From contig NZ_FTMN01000004.1 of the NCBI RefSeq assembly GCF_900155945.1, forward strand, positions 124,001-188,000: a stretch of DNA of 64,000 bases, given 5' to 3'. Of this stretch, positions 37,831 to 47,209 are shown piece after piece (position 1 is the first letter of the stretch; every line of letters starts with the position of its first letter). The position numbers and the translations under genes are program-made. The notes beneath the pieces are model-generated. The model made no database searches, had not been told where the DNA came from, and was given only the letters and a program-made list of their open reading frames with translations. Source of the DNA: Marinobacterium stanieri (lineage in GTDB: Bacteria; Pseudomonadota; Gammaproteobacteria; Pseudomonadales; Balneatricaceae).

Positions 37831-38216
37831 TCCTGAACCACCATTACTGCATCTACCTCAATGTCAGCCGCTTTCGGCAGCGCTTTGACAGCGAAGGCTG
37901 CACGCGCCGGATAGGGCTCCTGGAAGTAGCGGGACATGACTTCATTCACCTGAGCAAAGAAGTCCATATCTGACAGCAGGATGGTCAGTTTGACGCACTC
38001 ATTCAGGGAACCACCGGCTTCTTCAGCAATTGCCTTGAGGTTCTCAAATACACGCACGGCCTGAGCTTCGAAAGATTCGGTGACCATTTCCATGGTGGCC
38101 GGATTCAGCGGAATCTGACCCGAAATGTACACGGTGTTGCCAGCCTTGACGGCCTGTGAGTAGGTTCCGATCGCGGCGGGTGCCTGGTCCGTATTGATGA
38201 TACTGCGATTAGACAT
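37827..38216 (-). CDS. ridA: RidA family enamine/imine deaminase
   Basis: 129 residues, full length. [24 protein letters not shown] and [23 protein letters not shown] contain the family signature and the catalytic Arg. It hydrolyses reactive 2-aminoacrylate and other imines. It lies 50 bases downstream of dadA, whose reaction produces 2-imino acids, so the pairing makes biochemical sense. Confidence 0.93.
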   Translation of the reverse strand: MSNRSIINTDQAPAAIGTYSQAVKAGNTVYISGQIPLNPATMEMVTESFEAQAVRVFENLKAIAEEAGGSLNECVKLTILLSDMDFFAQVNEVMSRYFQEPYPARAAFAVKALPKAADIEVDAVMVVQD

Positions 38217-38266
38217 TTTTTCTTCCTGTTAACGACTTTGTAGAAAATTATTCGGCTGACCCGGCA

Positions 38267-39553
38267 TCAGGCCCGAGCCACCTGCCCACTGGGTTGGGCA
38301 CGATTATAGCGCGTAACCGACAAACCTTCGGTACTGATCGCAGGCTTGCGATTATTAATCAAGTCACTGACGTAGCGTGCCGAGCCCAATGACATGGTCC
38401 AGCCCAGTGTGCCATGCCCGGTATTCAGGAACAGCCCGCGGTACTGGGTTTCACCCAAAATGGGGGTGCCATCCGGTGTCATGGGGCGCAGTCCGGTCCA
38501 GAGCTCTGCACCAGAAGGGTCACCGCTGCCGCCAAACAGGTCGTTCACTACAAACTCCACATTGGCACGACGGCTTTCCGGTGTGGACAGGTCAAACCCG
38601 GTCAGCTCTGCAGTACCACCGACACGAATTCGATCGCCAAGGCGGCTGACGGCAACCTTGTAGGTTTCATCCATAACGGTAGATTCGGGCGCACGCTCAG
38701 GGTCCGTAATCGGGATTGTCAGCGAGAACCCCTTCACCGGATAGATTGGCAGTTTGATCCCCAGAGGCGCCAGCAGTGACGGGCTGTAGCTGCCAAGCGC
38801 CACCAAATAGGCATCGCCCTTGATATCGCCCTGCGCCGTTTTAACGCCAACAATCTCGCCTGCCTCTGCCTGCAGGGATTCAATTTCGGTATTAAAACGA
38901 AACTCGACGCCCAGCTCCCGGCAGCGCTGGGCCAATGTTTGCGTGAACTTGAAACAGTCACCGGTTTCATCACCCGGCAAACGCAAGCCGCCAACCAGCT
39001 TATCGGCCACATGCTTCAGTGCCGGCTCATACTGGAACAGCTGGTCCCGCTCCAGTGGCTCATAGGCAACACCGCAGGACTCCAGAATACGGATGTCATT
39101 CACGGAACCGGCCTGTTGCTTCTCGCTGCGGAACAGCTGTATCAGCCCCTGAGCCCGGTTGTCGTACTCGATACCGATTTCATTGCGCAGCTCAACCAGG
39201 CAATCCCGACTGTACTCGGCAACACGAAGCATTCTTGCCTTGTTGCGGGCGTAGGCAGATTGGGTGCAGTTAGCCAACATTTTGCTCAGCCAGCCCAGCA
39301 TCACCGGATCCAGACGTGGCGCTATACGGAGCGGCGCGAGGTCCTGTACCAGCCACTTCATGGCCTTCAAGGGCACCCCTGGCGCCGCCCAGGGGGCAGA
39401 ATAGCCAGGGGAAATCTGTCCGGCATTGGCAAAACTGGTTTCCAGCGCCGGCTCCGGCTGACGGTCGACAACGACGACACTATGGCCCGCCTGCGCCAGA
39501 TACCAGGCCGACGTAACCCCGATCACACCACTACCAAGAACAACCACCCGCAT
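38267..39553 (-). CDS. dadA: D-amino acid dehydrogenase
   Basis: 428 residues. N-terminal FAD motif VVVLGSGVIGVTSAWYLAQAGHSVVVVDRQ, a DAO-type substrate domain, and C-terminal NTGHGTLGWTMSLGSARYVSDLI. It oxidises D-alanine and other D-amino acids to keto acids at the inner face of the membrane. ATG at 39553 follows GAGG. Upstream is an AT-rich stretch suited to Lrp-type control. The racemase partner dadX is absent; ridA takes its place. Confidence 0.93.
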   Translation of the reverse strand: MRVVVLGSGVIGVTSAWYLAQAGHSVVVVDRQPEPALETSFANAGQISPGYSAPWAAPGVPLKAMKWLVQDLAPLRIAPRLDPVMLGWLSKMLANCTQSAYARNKARMLRVAEYSRDCLVELRNEIGIEYDNRAQGLIQLFRSEKQQAGSVNDIRILESCGVAYEPLERDQLFQYEPALKHVADKLVGGLRLPGDETGDCFKFTQTLAQRCRELGVEFRFNTEIESLQAEAGEIVGVKTAQGDIKGDAYLVALGSYSPSLLAPLGIKLPIYPVKGFSLTIPITDPERAPESTVMDETYKVAVSRLGDRIRVGGTAELTGFDLSTPESRRANVEFVVNDLFGGSGDPSGAELWTGLRPMTPDGTPILGETQYRGLFLNTGHGTLGWTMSLGSARYVSDLINNRKPAISTEGLSVTRYNRAQPSGQVARA

Positions 39554-39805
39554 GGGACACCTCGCTATTATTATATTCAACAAGAGATGCCACCATTCTT
39601 GATCAAATTTACCGATTTTTTTTCATTATTTTTTATATTTAATCGGAGTATTTTTTTACAAAGATGGTCTTTTATAGATTTTTATAATTATCGCAATGCC
39701 GCAATCAAGGCTTAACTAAAACGGCTCAGGCAAAAGTACACGACAGCATAGGCTCGGACATCAGGCCCAAGAATGCACGAATACAAGGTCAACAATGGTT
39801 TAAGG
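39554..39805. other. AT-rich upstream region of dadA
   Basis: No gene. The first 150 bases have long A/T runs (for example 39612-39660), unlike the surrounding DNA. They probably hold the dadA promoter on the minus strand and bendable DNA suited to Lrp or H-NS-like proteins. That role is inferred. Confidence 0.5.
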
Positions 39806-39861
39806 ACAGGAAACAGGAAACAGGAAACAGGAAACAGGAAACAGGAAACAGGAAACAGGAA
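39806..39861. repeat. Heptamer microsatellite (ACAGGAA)8
   Basis: Eight perfect copies of ACAGGAA, followed by a partial ninth. It lies in the gene-free stretch between dadA and the HTH-receiver gene. Such runs change length by slippage. I see nothing recognisable between 39862 and 40026. Confidence 0.97.
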
Positions 39862-40026
39862 ACACGGGAGGGAAGTAGGGAGGCCCTAGTCAGCTGCATC
39901 AGATGGCCCCCACCTTACTGATACAACCTTTCAGGCCATATTTGCACAAGCTGGAAATCAGAGTTTCCGAATTCGCTTCTGCTTTTTCCGAATATAGGCA
40001 AGTCCCCTTTCGAGATCAAGCCTTTT

Positions 40027-40623
40027 CTAATTTTTTTCTAACAATTGTTCGGCGGCTTGCTGAATACGATCAAATGGAATCGGCTTGGGCAGCACCTCAA
40101 CGCCGGGCACGATCGCATCAATGCGGGCCTGAACAGGCTGAACATCCAGTGCCGTCACAACCAGCAGCTGCAGCTGGTCCAGCATCCCCTGGCTCTGAAT
40201 CGCCTCTATAACCTCAAAGCCATCGATATTAGGCAGGTTCAAATCCAGCACCAGCAAATCAGGCTCAAAACGCCCCAGCTCCAATAGCCCCCGGTAACCA
40301 TCCAGTGACTGGCGCAGCTCAATCGGTAACTGCCAGCTGCCAATGGCACGGGCGTACAAACGCTGCAGTGATTGCTCATCTTCTATGACCTGGATACGCA
40401 AGGGTCGCTGGGCCTCTGCCTTGGTCGGCAGCGCCAGTTCCTTTTGCACCTCTTCAGCCAACAGCTGTACATCCCTTAGGTTATAGCGACGGTGCCCACC
40501 CGGGGTTTTCCAGCTCGGAATAATGCCCGAATCGGCCCAGAGTTGAACGGTCCTCGGGGTTACCCCCAGCAACTTCGCTGCCGTACTGCTTGTACATATA
40601 TCCTGGTCGGTCACGGAAAACAC
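40027..40623 (-). CDS. MerR-type HTH protein with C-terminal receiver domain
   Basis: 198 residues. The N-terminus is an excisionase/MerR-like HTH (STAAKLLGVTPRTVQLWADSG, TPGGHRRYNLRDVQLL). The C-terminus is a receiver with acidic IEDE, phosphoacceptor Asp in LLVLDLNLPN and Lys in VLPKPI. The order is the reverse of typical response regulators. No kinase is adjacent. The start is a GTG at 40623 or 40614. It is divergent from folE2. Confidence 0.87.
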   Translation of the reverse strand: MFSVTDQDICTSSTAAKLLGVTPRTVQLWADSGIIPSWKTPGGHRRYNLRDVQLLAEEVQKELALPTKAEAQRPLRIQVIEDEQSLQRLYARAIGSWQLPIELRQSLDGYRGLLELGRFEPDLLVLDLNLPNIDGFEVIEAIQSQGMLDQLQLLVVTALDVQPVQARIDAIVPGVEVLPKPIPFDRIQQAAEQLLEKN

Positions 40624-40693
40624 TCTACGATCAGTTGGATCAACTACTAATGGTAATCCTTCGCAACAAATTTTGCCAAAGGATCAATCATGC

Positions 40694-40723
40694 ATGACAG
40701 CAGAAGTCCAAGATGCTTATAAT
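40694..40723 (+). promoter_or_regulatory. folE2 promoter
   Basis: -35 ATGACA (40694-40699) and perfect -10 TATAAT (40718-40723), spaced 18 bases. Transcription should start near 40730, inside the Zur-like box. Confidence 0.7.
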
Positions 40724-40725
40724 TA

Positions 40726-40740
40726 TGTTATAAAGTAACA
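40726..40740 (+). promoter_or_regulatory. Zur-like operator before folE2
   Basis: TGTTATAAAGTAACA, a TGTTA-N5-TAACA inverted repeat very close to the gammaproteobacterial Zur consensus GTTATAATATAAC. It overlaps the expected transcription start, 14 bases before the ATG, a position that would block RNA polymerase when zinc is sufficient. Confidence 0.75.
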
Positions 40741-40753
40741 CAAGGACATCTCC

Positions 40754-41698
40754 ATGCCCCTTACTTCTCAACACATGCCTGACATCGCCAACGACAGCAC
40801 ACCGGAGCGGCTTCGCCCCCTGAGCTGGGTCGGCATGAGTGGCATCGATCTGCCCTGCACCCTGCTACTGCCCGGCGCACTGCCGCAACAGGTTTTATGT
40901 AAAGCCAGCCTGCATGTGGATATCGCCAAAGAAGACCAGCGCGGCATTCATATGTCGCGCCTGTATCTGGAGCTACAGCATGCGTTCAAGGAACGACTGC
41001 TCTGCGTGGAAAGCCTCAACAAGCTGCTGGATGCCTGCCTGGGCCACCACGCAGGCATCAGTCAGAATGCGTCTCTGGAACTGGCATTTGACCTGCCCCT
41101 GAAACGTTCGGCACTGCTCAGCGCCAACAGCGGCTGGCACGCCTACCCTGTCCGAATTCACGCCCAGCTCTCACCTGAGGGCACTCGACTTGAACTGAGC
41201 GCGGCAGTGAAGTATTCCTCCACCTGCCCCTGCTCATCCGCTCTTTCCCGCCAGCTGCTGGAACAAGCCTTTCAGTCAACATTTGCAGGACAAACCACTG
41301 TTGATCCCGAAGCCGTAGGTCAGTGGCTGCAGGAGAATGGCAGCCTGGCCACGCCGCACAGCCAACGCAGCACGGCACAGGTACGCGTCCTGCTGGCTGA
41401 CAACAGCCAAAGCCTGCCCCTGGAAACACTGATCGACCAGATTGAAGGCGCTGTCCAAACAGCCGTCCAGACGGCGGTGAAACGTGAAGACGAGCAGGCT
41501 TTTGCCGAGCTTAACGGTCGCAATCAGATGTTTTGTGAAGATGCCGCGCGACGCACGGCACATGCGCTGGACCAGGAGTCTCAATGGCAGGATTTCTGGG
41601 TCCGCATTGAGCATCACGAAAGCCTGCACGCCCATGACGCGACTGCCGTAGCGGTCAAGGGCATCCCCAATGGCTATTCCCCCCTGCTGCAACGCTAA
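40754..41698 (+). CDS. folE2: GTP cyclohydrolase IB (FolE2)
   Basis: 314 residues. The KASLHVDIAKEDQRGIHMSRLY start and KYSSTCPCSSALSRQLLEQ, with the metal-binding Cys/His region, identify the COG1469 family. It makes dihydroneopterin triphosphate, the first step in folate and queuosine synthesis, and can use metals other than zinc. In many bacteria it replaces zinc-dependent FolE during zinc starvation under Zur, which fits the operator here. AAGGA precedes the ATG. Confidence 0.93.
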   Translation: MPLTSQHMPDIANDSTPERLRPLSWVGMSGIDLPCTLLLPGALPQQVLCKASLHVDIAKEDQRGIHMSRLYLELQHAFKERLLCVESLNKLLDACLGHHAGISQNASLELAFDLPLKRSALLSANSGWHAYPVRIHAQLSPEGTRLELSAAVKYSSTCPCSSALSRQLLEQAFQSTFAGQTTVDPEAVGQWLQENGSLATPHSQRSTAQVRVLLADNSQSLPLETLIDQIEGAVQTAVQTAVKREDEQAFAELNGRNQMFCEDAARRTAHALDQESQWQDFWVRIEHHESLHAHDATAVAVKGIPNGYSPLLQR

Positions 41699-41756
41699 GC
41701 CCCCTTGACCCGGCTCCTCTGAGGTATACTCTTCACCTCTCAAATTGAGGTGGATT

Positions 41757-42515
41757 ATGCAACGTCTGGATATACTTCTGGTGGAGCGCGGGCTTACCGA
41801 TAGCCGCAGCCGGGCTCAGCGCCTGATCAAGCAAGGCCGCGTCAGTGCCGAACTCGGTCGCTGGCAGGTCGTGACCAAGCCCGGGCTCAAACTCGAACCT
41901 GATACACCGTTGCAGGTCGAAGCCGATATCGAGGACCGCTACGTGTCACGTGGCGCCCTCAAACTGCTGCACATTATGGAAGCGCTCCAGCTAGACCCGG
42001 CCGGCCTTACCGCCATTGATGTGGGCCAATCCACCGGTGGCTTTACCGACTGCCTGCTGCAGGCTGGCACCGCAAAGGTGATCGGCATCGAAGTTGGCCA
42101 CGACCAGTTGCACCCTCGCTTGCGTGAGGATGAACGCATAACCTGCCTGGAAGGTTACAACGCCCGCGCCCTTGGCGAAGACTTGCGCGAATACACACCT
42201 GAGCACCAGGGGTTCGACCTGGCCGTCATGGATGTCTCCTTTATCTCCCAGACCCTGATTCTACCGGGCCTGGCCAAACTGCTCCGGCCCGGCGGCTGGC
42301 TGCTGACGCTTGTTAAGCCCCAGTTTGAAGTCGGTCCACAGCATATCGGCAAAGGCGGATTGGTGAAGGATGAAGCCCTGTATCGCTCGGTACGAGACCG
42401 CATTGAACACTGCTGCCTGGAACAGGGACTGCAACCGCTTTACTGGGACGAAAGCCCGATCAAGGGCGGTGATGGCAATCGTGAATTCCTGCTGGGTGCC
42501 CAGCTTAGCAACTGA
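41757..42515 (+). CDS. tlyA: TlyA family RNA methyltransferase
   Basis: 252 residues. An N-terminal S4 RNA-binding domain (RLDILLVERGLTDSRSRAQRLIKQG) is followed by an FtsJ-like methyltransferase domain with SAM motif AIDVGQSTGGFTDCLLQ and VMDVSFIS. Relatives 2'-O-methylate rRNA cytidines and were once called hemolysins. ATG at 41757 follows GAGGTG. It may be transcribed with folE2, 58 bases upstream. Confidence 0.9.
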   Translation: MQRLDILLVERGLTDSRSRAQRLIKQGRVSAELGRWQVVTKPGLKLEPDTPLQVEADIEDRYVSRGALKLLHIMEALQLDPAGLTAIDVGQSTGGFTDCLLQAGTAKVIGIEVGHDQLHPRLREDERITCLEGYNARALGEDLREYTPEHQGFDLAVMDVSFISQTLILPGLAKLLRPGGWLLTLVKPQFEVGPQHIGKGGLVKDEALYRSVRDRIEHCCLEQGLQPLYWDESPIKGGDGNREFLLGAQLSN

Positions 42516-42603
42516 GCCCAACATCAGCTTTCGCCATGCTTGCGCGCTCTCGCGGCCTGCCGCACACTGAGGGCTCTGGGTGACCTTCACGAGAGGAGTG
42601 AGC

Positions 42604-44133
42604 ATGCGTATCGAAGAGATGCACCTGATAACCCGCAACCTGGAAGACAATGACTACCCCAGGTTGCAGGCCCTTATGGACCGGGTCTATGACGACATCG
42701 GCGGGGCCTGGCCCGAACACACAATCAGCAAACTCAGTAACGACTTCCCCGAAGGCCAGATCTGTGTTTTCGACGGCGACGAACTGATCGGCATCGCCCT
42801 GACGGTTCAGGTCCGTTATGACCGTTTCAGTAACCCCCATTCCTATGACGACCTGATCGGCAAGCGCATGACCATCCTCAATGACCCCGAGGGTGATGCG
42901 CTATACGGCCTGGATGTGCTGATCCATCCTGACTACCGCGGCTTTCGTCTGGGCCGCCGTCTCTATGATGCACGCAAGGAACTGTGCCGCCAGTACAATC
43001 TCAAAGCCATCCTGGCCGGGGGACGTATCCCCAACTACTACAAGCACGCCAAGGAGATGACGGCCAGCGAGTACATCGGCAAGGTACGCCAGCGCGAGCT
43101 GTACGACCCGATTCTCAGCTTCCAGCTGTCCAACAACTTCCAGGTGAAGCGTCTGCTGGGCAGCTACCTGCCCGAGGACACCAAATCACAGGGCTACGCC
43201 ACGCTGCTGGAATGGAACAACATTCTGTTTGAACCCGAAGATACGGTGATTAGCAGCCGCCCTTCCCGCGTGCGAATCGGTGCCATTCAATGGCAGATGC
43301 GTGCGGTCGAGTCGGTTGAAGAATTGCTGCAGCAGGTCGAGTACTTCGTCGACACCCTGTCCGAATATCAGAGCGACTTCGCCCTCTTCCCCGAGTTTTT
43401 CAACGCACCGCTGATGGGGCTGACCGACCAGACCAGCCAAACCAAGGCGATCCGCTTCCTGGCCGGCTTTACCGAACGTTTTCGTAACGAGATGTCGCAC
43501 CTGGCGGTTAGTTACAACATCAACGTAATCACCGGCTCCATGCCCCTGCTGGAAGGCGACCATCTCTACAACGTCAGCTATCTCTGCCGCCGCGACGGTA
43601 CCGTTGAAGAGCAGCGCAAACTGCACATTACACCGCATGAGCGCAACGACTGGGTCATACGCGGCGGCAATGAGCTGAGGGTGTTTGAGACCGATGCCGG
43701 TCGCGTGGGTATACTCATCTGCTATGACGTGGAGTTCCCGGAACTGGCGCGCCTGCTGTCCGATCAGGATATGGATATTCTCTTTATCCCCTTCTGGACC
43801 GACACCAAGAACGGCTACCTGAGGGTGCGCCACTGCGCCCAGGCACGAGCCATCGAGAATGAGTGCTACACCGTTATCTGCGGCAGTGTCGGCAACCTGC
43901 CATCGGTCGAGAGCCTGGATGTGCAATACGCCCAGTCAGCGGTCTTTTCACCGTCGGACTTTGCCTTCCCCCATGACGCCGTCATGTCGGAAACAACGCC
44001 CAACACCGAGATGATCATGTTCTCGGACCTGGACCTGGACCAGATTCGCGTTATTCGCAATGAGGGTTCGGTCACCAACCTCAAGGACCGACGCAAGGAT
44101 CTCTATCGCCTGAAATGGCGACACGAGATGTAA
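42604..44133 (+). CDS. GNAT acetyltransferase-nitrilase fusion protein
   Basis: 509 residues. The first about 215 residues are a GNAT domain with acyl-CoA loop YRGFRLGRRLYDARK; the rest is a carbon-nitrogen hydrolase with triad Glu in ALFPEFFN, Lys in QRKLHITPHE and Cys in GILICYDVEFPE. This fused family is known in proteobacteria, but its substrate is not. AGGAG precedes ATG 42604. Possible roles include amide metabolite repair coupled to acetylation, which is only inference. Confidence 0.9.
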   Translation: MRIEEMHLITRNLEDNDYPRLQALMDRVYDDIGGAWPEHTISKLSNDFPEGQICVFDGDELIGIALTVQVRYDRFSNPHSYDDLIGKRMTILNDPEGDALYGLDVLIHPDYRGFRLGRRLYDARKELCRQYNLKAILAGGRIPNYYKHAKEMTASEYIGKVRQRELYDPILSFQLSNNFQVKRLLGSYLPEDTKSQGYATLLEWNNILFEPEDTVISSRPSRVRIGAIQWQMRAVESVEELLQQVEYFVDTLSEYQSDFALFPEFFNAPLMGLTDQTSQTKAIRFLAGFTERFRNEMSHLAVSYNINVITGSMPLLEGDHLYNVSYLCRRDGTVEEQRKLHITPHERNDWVIRGGNELRVFETDAGRVGILICYDVEFPELARLLSDQDMDILFIPFWTDTKNGYLRVRHCAQARAIENECYTVICGSVGNLPSVESLDVQYAQSAVFSPSDFAFPHDAVMSETTPNTEMIMFSDLDLDQIRVIRNEGSVTNLKDRRKDLYRLKWRHEM

Positions 44134-44140
44134 ACAGAAA

Positions 44141-44168
44141 ACCCGCCGGGCCATACGGCCGGGCGGGT
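44141..44168 (-). terminator. Terminator of ftsZ and the convergent gene
   Basis: ACCCGCC pairs with GGCGGGT, with an inner GGCC-atac-GGCC stem. The A-run on its left gives a T-run on the minus strand, so it mainly ends the ftsAZ transcript. Confidence 0.8.
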
Positions 44169-44203
44169 CAATCTGGAGGGGTGCCCCTTAAGGGCTGAGC
44201 AAC

Positions 44204-45445
44204 TCAGTCCGCCTGACGGCGCAGGAAAGCCGGGATATCCAGGAAATCCATATCGTCAGTGCCGGTCTTTTTCATCGGCTGACTTTCTGCCGCTGTTTCA
44301 GCCGCTTTTTCAGCCATGTTGCGCGGAGTGACTGCCGCTTCATCACTCTGGCGGTTACGCAGAACCGTCGGCAGTTCCAGCTGACTGTAGTCAGACGTAC
44401 CCGAAGTCGGAGCCTGCTTCTGAGCACTGGAAGAAGACACCGCACTGGCAGTTGTGCTGCCGTTGACCACACGGTTTTCCATGGCGTGGGCACGTTCCAG
44501 ACCGGTAGCAACAACAGTTACTTTCAGCTCATCGCTCAGTTCAGGATCGATAACGGTACCGACCACAACCGTGGCATCTTCATGGGCGTAATCTTCAACC
44601 AGATCACCCACTTCGGAGAACTCGCCCAGGCTCAGGTCGAGACCGGCGGTGATGTTAACCAGAACGCCGCTCGCCCCTTTCAGGTCGATATCTTCCAGCA
44701 GCGGGCTGTTGATCGCCGCTTCTGCCGCTTCACGGGCACGGTTTTCACCCTTGGCCACGCCTGTCCCCATCATCGCCATGCCCATTTCAGACATAACGGT
44801 GCGCACATCGGCAAAGTCCACGTTGATCATGCCCGGACGGATGATCAGGTCGGCAATACCCTGTACCGCACCCTTGAGGACATCGTTGGCGGTACCGAAA
44901 GCACTTACCAGGGTGCAGTTCTTACCCAGCACCGGCAGCAGTTTTTCGTTCGGGATGATGATCAGTGAGTCCACATGTTCCTGCAGCTCACGGATACCGG
45001 CTTCCGCAACCTTCTTGCGACGACGACCTTCAAACGGGAAGGGCTTGGTCACGACGGCAACGGTCAGGATGCCCAGCTCACGTGCCACCTCGGCAACGAT
45101 AGGCGCAGCACCGGTACCGGTACCACCGCCCATGCCGGCAGTGATAAACACCATATCGGCGCCAGACAGCGCACTGGCGATACGTTCGCGGTCTTCCATC
45201 GCGGCCTGACGACCAATCTCAGGATTCGCACCCGCACCCAGGCCCTTGGTCAGCTCACCGCCAATGTGCAGCGCGGTTTTGGCCGACATGTTATTCAGCG
45301 CCTGAGCATCCGTGTTGGCACAGATAAACTCGACGCCTTCCAGGTCGGTTGTCACCATGTGGTTCACGGCATTACCGCCGCCACCGCCGACACCGACTAC
45401 CTTGATTACAGCGTTTTCCGGGACGCTATCCACCAGTTCAAACAT
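44204..45445 (-). CDS. ftsZ: Cell division protein FtsZ
   Basis: 413 residues. Tubulin signature [21 protein letters not shown]-binding N-terminus [16 protein letters not shown]7-loop region [12 protein letters not shown], a variable Ser/Ala/Glu-rich linker (about 320-395) and the C-terminal peptide [14 protein letters not shown] that binds FtsA and ZipA. It polymerises into the division ring. GGAGGG precedes the start. It is 48 bases after ftsA. lpxC, its usual downstream neighbour, is absent. Confidence 0.98.
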   Translation of the reverse strand: MFELVDSVPENAVIKVVGVGGGGGNAVNHMVTTDLEGVEFICANTDAQALNNMSAKTALHIGGELTKGLGAGANPEIGRQAAMEDRERIASALSGADMVFITAGMGGGTGTGAAPIVAEVARELGILTVAVVTKPFPFEGRRRKKVAEAGIRELQEHVDSLIIIPNEKLLPVLGKNCTLVSAFGTANDVLKGAVQGIADLIIRPGMINVDFADVRTVMSEMGMAMMGTGVAKGENRAREAAEAAINSPLLEDIDLKGASGVLVNITAGLDLSLGEFSEVGDLVEDYAHEDATVVVGTVIDPELSDELKVTVVATGLERAHAMENRVVNGSTTASAVSSSSAQKQAPTSGTSDYSQLELPTVLRNRQSDEAAVTPRNMAEKAAETAAESQPMKKTGTDDMDFLDIPAFLRRQAD

Positions 45446-45493
45446 TGTTATACCCTCCAGTCGGCTTCGTTCTTGCGTCGAAGTCCTTATTAA

Positions 45494-46750
45494 TCAGAAA
45501 TTCCCCTGCAGCCAGTCTTTCAATCTGACAAACAGGCCACCCGTATTACCGGCTTGCTCATGGCCGGTATCGATGAAATCTTCCAGTTCGGTCAGGGGCT
45601 TGACCGGCCCCAAATCCAGTTTGGCGTAATGCAGCAAGCCGATCCCCGTGGCGTAGACCGGATTGCCCAACTGTTCTTCCATGCCGCGAATGCCCTGAGG
45701 CTTGGCCAGACGCACCGGCATGTGAAATATCTCTTCTGCCAGCTCGACGGCCCCTTCCATCTTGGCGGTACCGCCCGTCATGACAATGCCGGCGGCGGCC
45801 AGGTCTTCATAACCGCTGCGGCGCAGTTCAGCCTGAATCAGGGTAAAGAGTTCGTCGTAACGCGGCTCAACCACTTCGGCCAGCGCCTGGCGAGACAAGT
45901 CCCGCGGCGGACGGTCACCGACGCTGGCCACCTTGATCATCTCATCAGCTGCCGCCAACTGCGCCAGGGCGCAGGCATATTTAACCTTTACTTTCTCGGC
46001 CTGCTTGGTCGGCGTACGCAACGCCATGGCAATATCGCTGGTGACCTGGTCACCGGCAATCGGAATGACCGCCGTATGGCGAATGGAACCGCCGGTAAAG
46101 ACCGCAATATCGGCAGTACCGGCACCGATATCGACCATGCATACACCCAGGGCCTTCTCATCGTCAGTCAGTACCGCATAGCTGGAGGCCAGTTGTTCAA
46201 GCACAACGGCATCTACTTCCAGGCCACAGCGACGCACGCATTTTTCCACGTTCTGGATCGCATTGGTGGCACCGGTGACAAGGTGAACCTTGGCTTCCAG
46301 ACGCACACCGGACATGCCCAGGGGCTCTTTAATGCCTTCCTGGTTATCGATGAGGTATTCCTGAGGCAGGATATGCAGAATCTGTTGATCGGCCGGGATC
46401 GCCACCGCACGGGCCGCATCAATAACCCTTTCCAGATCCTGGTCGGTCACTTCACGGTCGCGTACCGCGACGATGCCGTGCGAGTTGTGGCTACTGATAT
46501 GACTGCCGGCAATGCCGACGGTGACACCGCGTATCTTGCAGCCGGCCATGAGTTCAGCTTCTTCTATGGCGCGCTGGATAGAATTGACGGTGGCTTCGAT
46601 ATTCACGACAACGCCGCGCTTCAAACCCGATGAAGGCTGAGCACCTACGCCAACAATTTCGATCGTACCCTCAGGGGTAACCTCGCCTACCAGGCACACT
46701 ACTTTGGAGGTGCCTATATCGAGGGCTACAACCATGTTGTCTGTTGTCAT
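45494..46750 (-). CDS. ftsA: Cell division protein FtsA
   Basis: 418 residues. Actin-like ATPase with VVALDIGTSKVVCLVGEV, CMVDIGAGTADIAVF and GIVMTGGTAKMEGAVELAEEIF. The last residues (LFVRLKDWLQGNF) form the amphipathic membrane-targeting helix. It anchors FtsZ to the membrane. ATG at 46750 is chosen over one at 46753 for better spacing from AGG. ftsQ and ddl, which precede ftsA in most relatives, are not present. Confidence 0.96.
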   Translation of the reverse strand: MTTDNMVVALDIGTSKVVCLVGEVTPEGTIEIVGVGAQPSSGLKRGVVVNIEATVNSIQRAIEEAELMAGCKIRGVTVGIAGSHISSHNSHGIVAVRDREVTDQDLERVIDAARAVAIPADQQILHILPQEYLIDNQEGIKEPLGMSGVRLEAKVHLVTGATNAIQNVEKCVRRCGLEVDAVVLEQLASSYAVLTDDEKALGVCMVDIGAGTADIAVFTGGSIRHTAVIPIAGDQVTSDIAMALRTPTKQAEKVKVKYACALAQLAAADEMIKVASVGDRPPRDLSRQALAEVVEPRYDELFTLIQAELRRSGYEDLAAAGIVMTGGTAKMEGAVELAEEIFHMPVRLAKPQGIRGMEEQLGNPVYATGIGLLHYAKLDLGPVKPLTELEDFIDTGHEQAGNTGGLFVRLKDWLQGNF

Positions 46751-47209
46751 CATATGCCTGTTTCTGTACCGGGTATCCAGCGGAGTCACTTGCTGATATT
46801 TAACGCAAAAACCGAGCCAACTTTTTTAGAGTATGTCTACAGCCCTGCTATGGGTTAAGTATCGCCGCATAGTGTTCAAAAAAGCAACAACCTAATTGGC
46901 TTCTATATCGGCAACCTTTTGCCGTTATTTAGCATTTTCTCAAGGATTTCAGTGAGATAAATATTGCCGAGGTGAAAAATATTGCCGCCCCCGCAACCTG
47001 TTTTATTTTCATGGGTTATTTTTTAAGCACAAGAATCAATGCTGAATAACGGTGATTAATCATTTTTTTATTTTGACGATACAGAAACAAATCAAAATTT
47101 AATCTTGATTTTACCAGCCTGTTCACAACCACAAGGCATTTCACTTTCACGCCACTCTCACGCAGCACAGGAAAGAATCTGATAACCATCAGCATTCAGG
47201 ACCTCGAAC
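46751..47209. other. AT-rich gene-free stretch between ftsA and eptA
   Basis: About 460 bases without a gene. It holds an inverted pair CGGCAA/TTGCCG (46909-46924) and two direct copies of AAATATTGCCG 18 bases apart (46959-46969, 46977-46987). Near eptA, a 6-bp inverted repeat AATCAA/TTGATT (47090-47110) could be a regulator site. The strong AT bias contrasts with both flanking genes, and the missing ftsQ points to a rearrangement join here. Confidence 0.55.

Noticed and set aside
39903-40211. 102-codon frame on the plus strand before folE2
   Set aside because: Most of it lies opposite the receiver domain of the HTH-receiver gene, with no ribosome site.
45554-46633. 359-codon frame antisense to ftsA
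   Set aside because: ftsA is certain on the other strand and the antisense product has no family features.
44204-46750. A second, divergent ftsAZ copy
   Set aside because: Both proteins are normal in every motif including the FtsZ C-terminal peptide and FtsA membrane helix; they look like the main copies.
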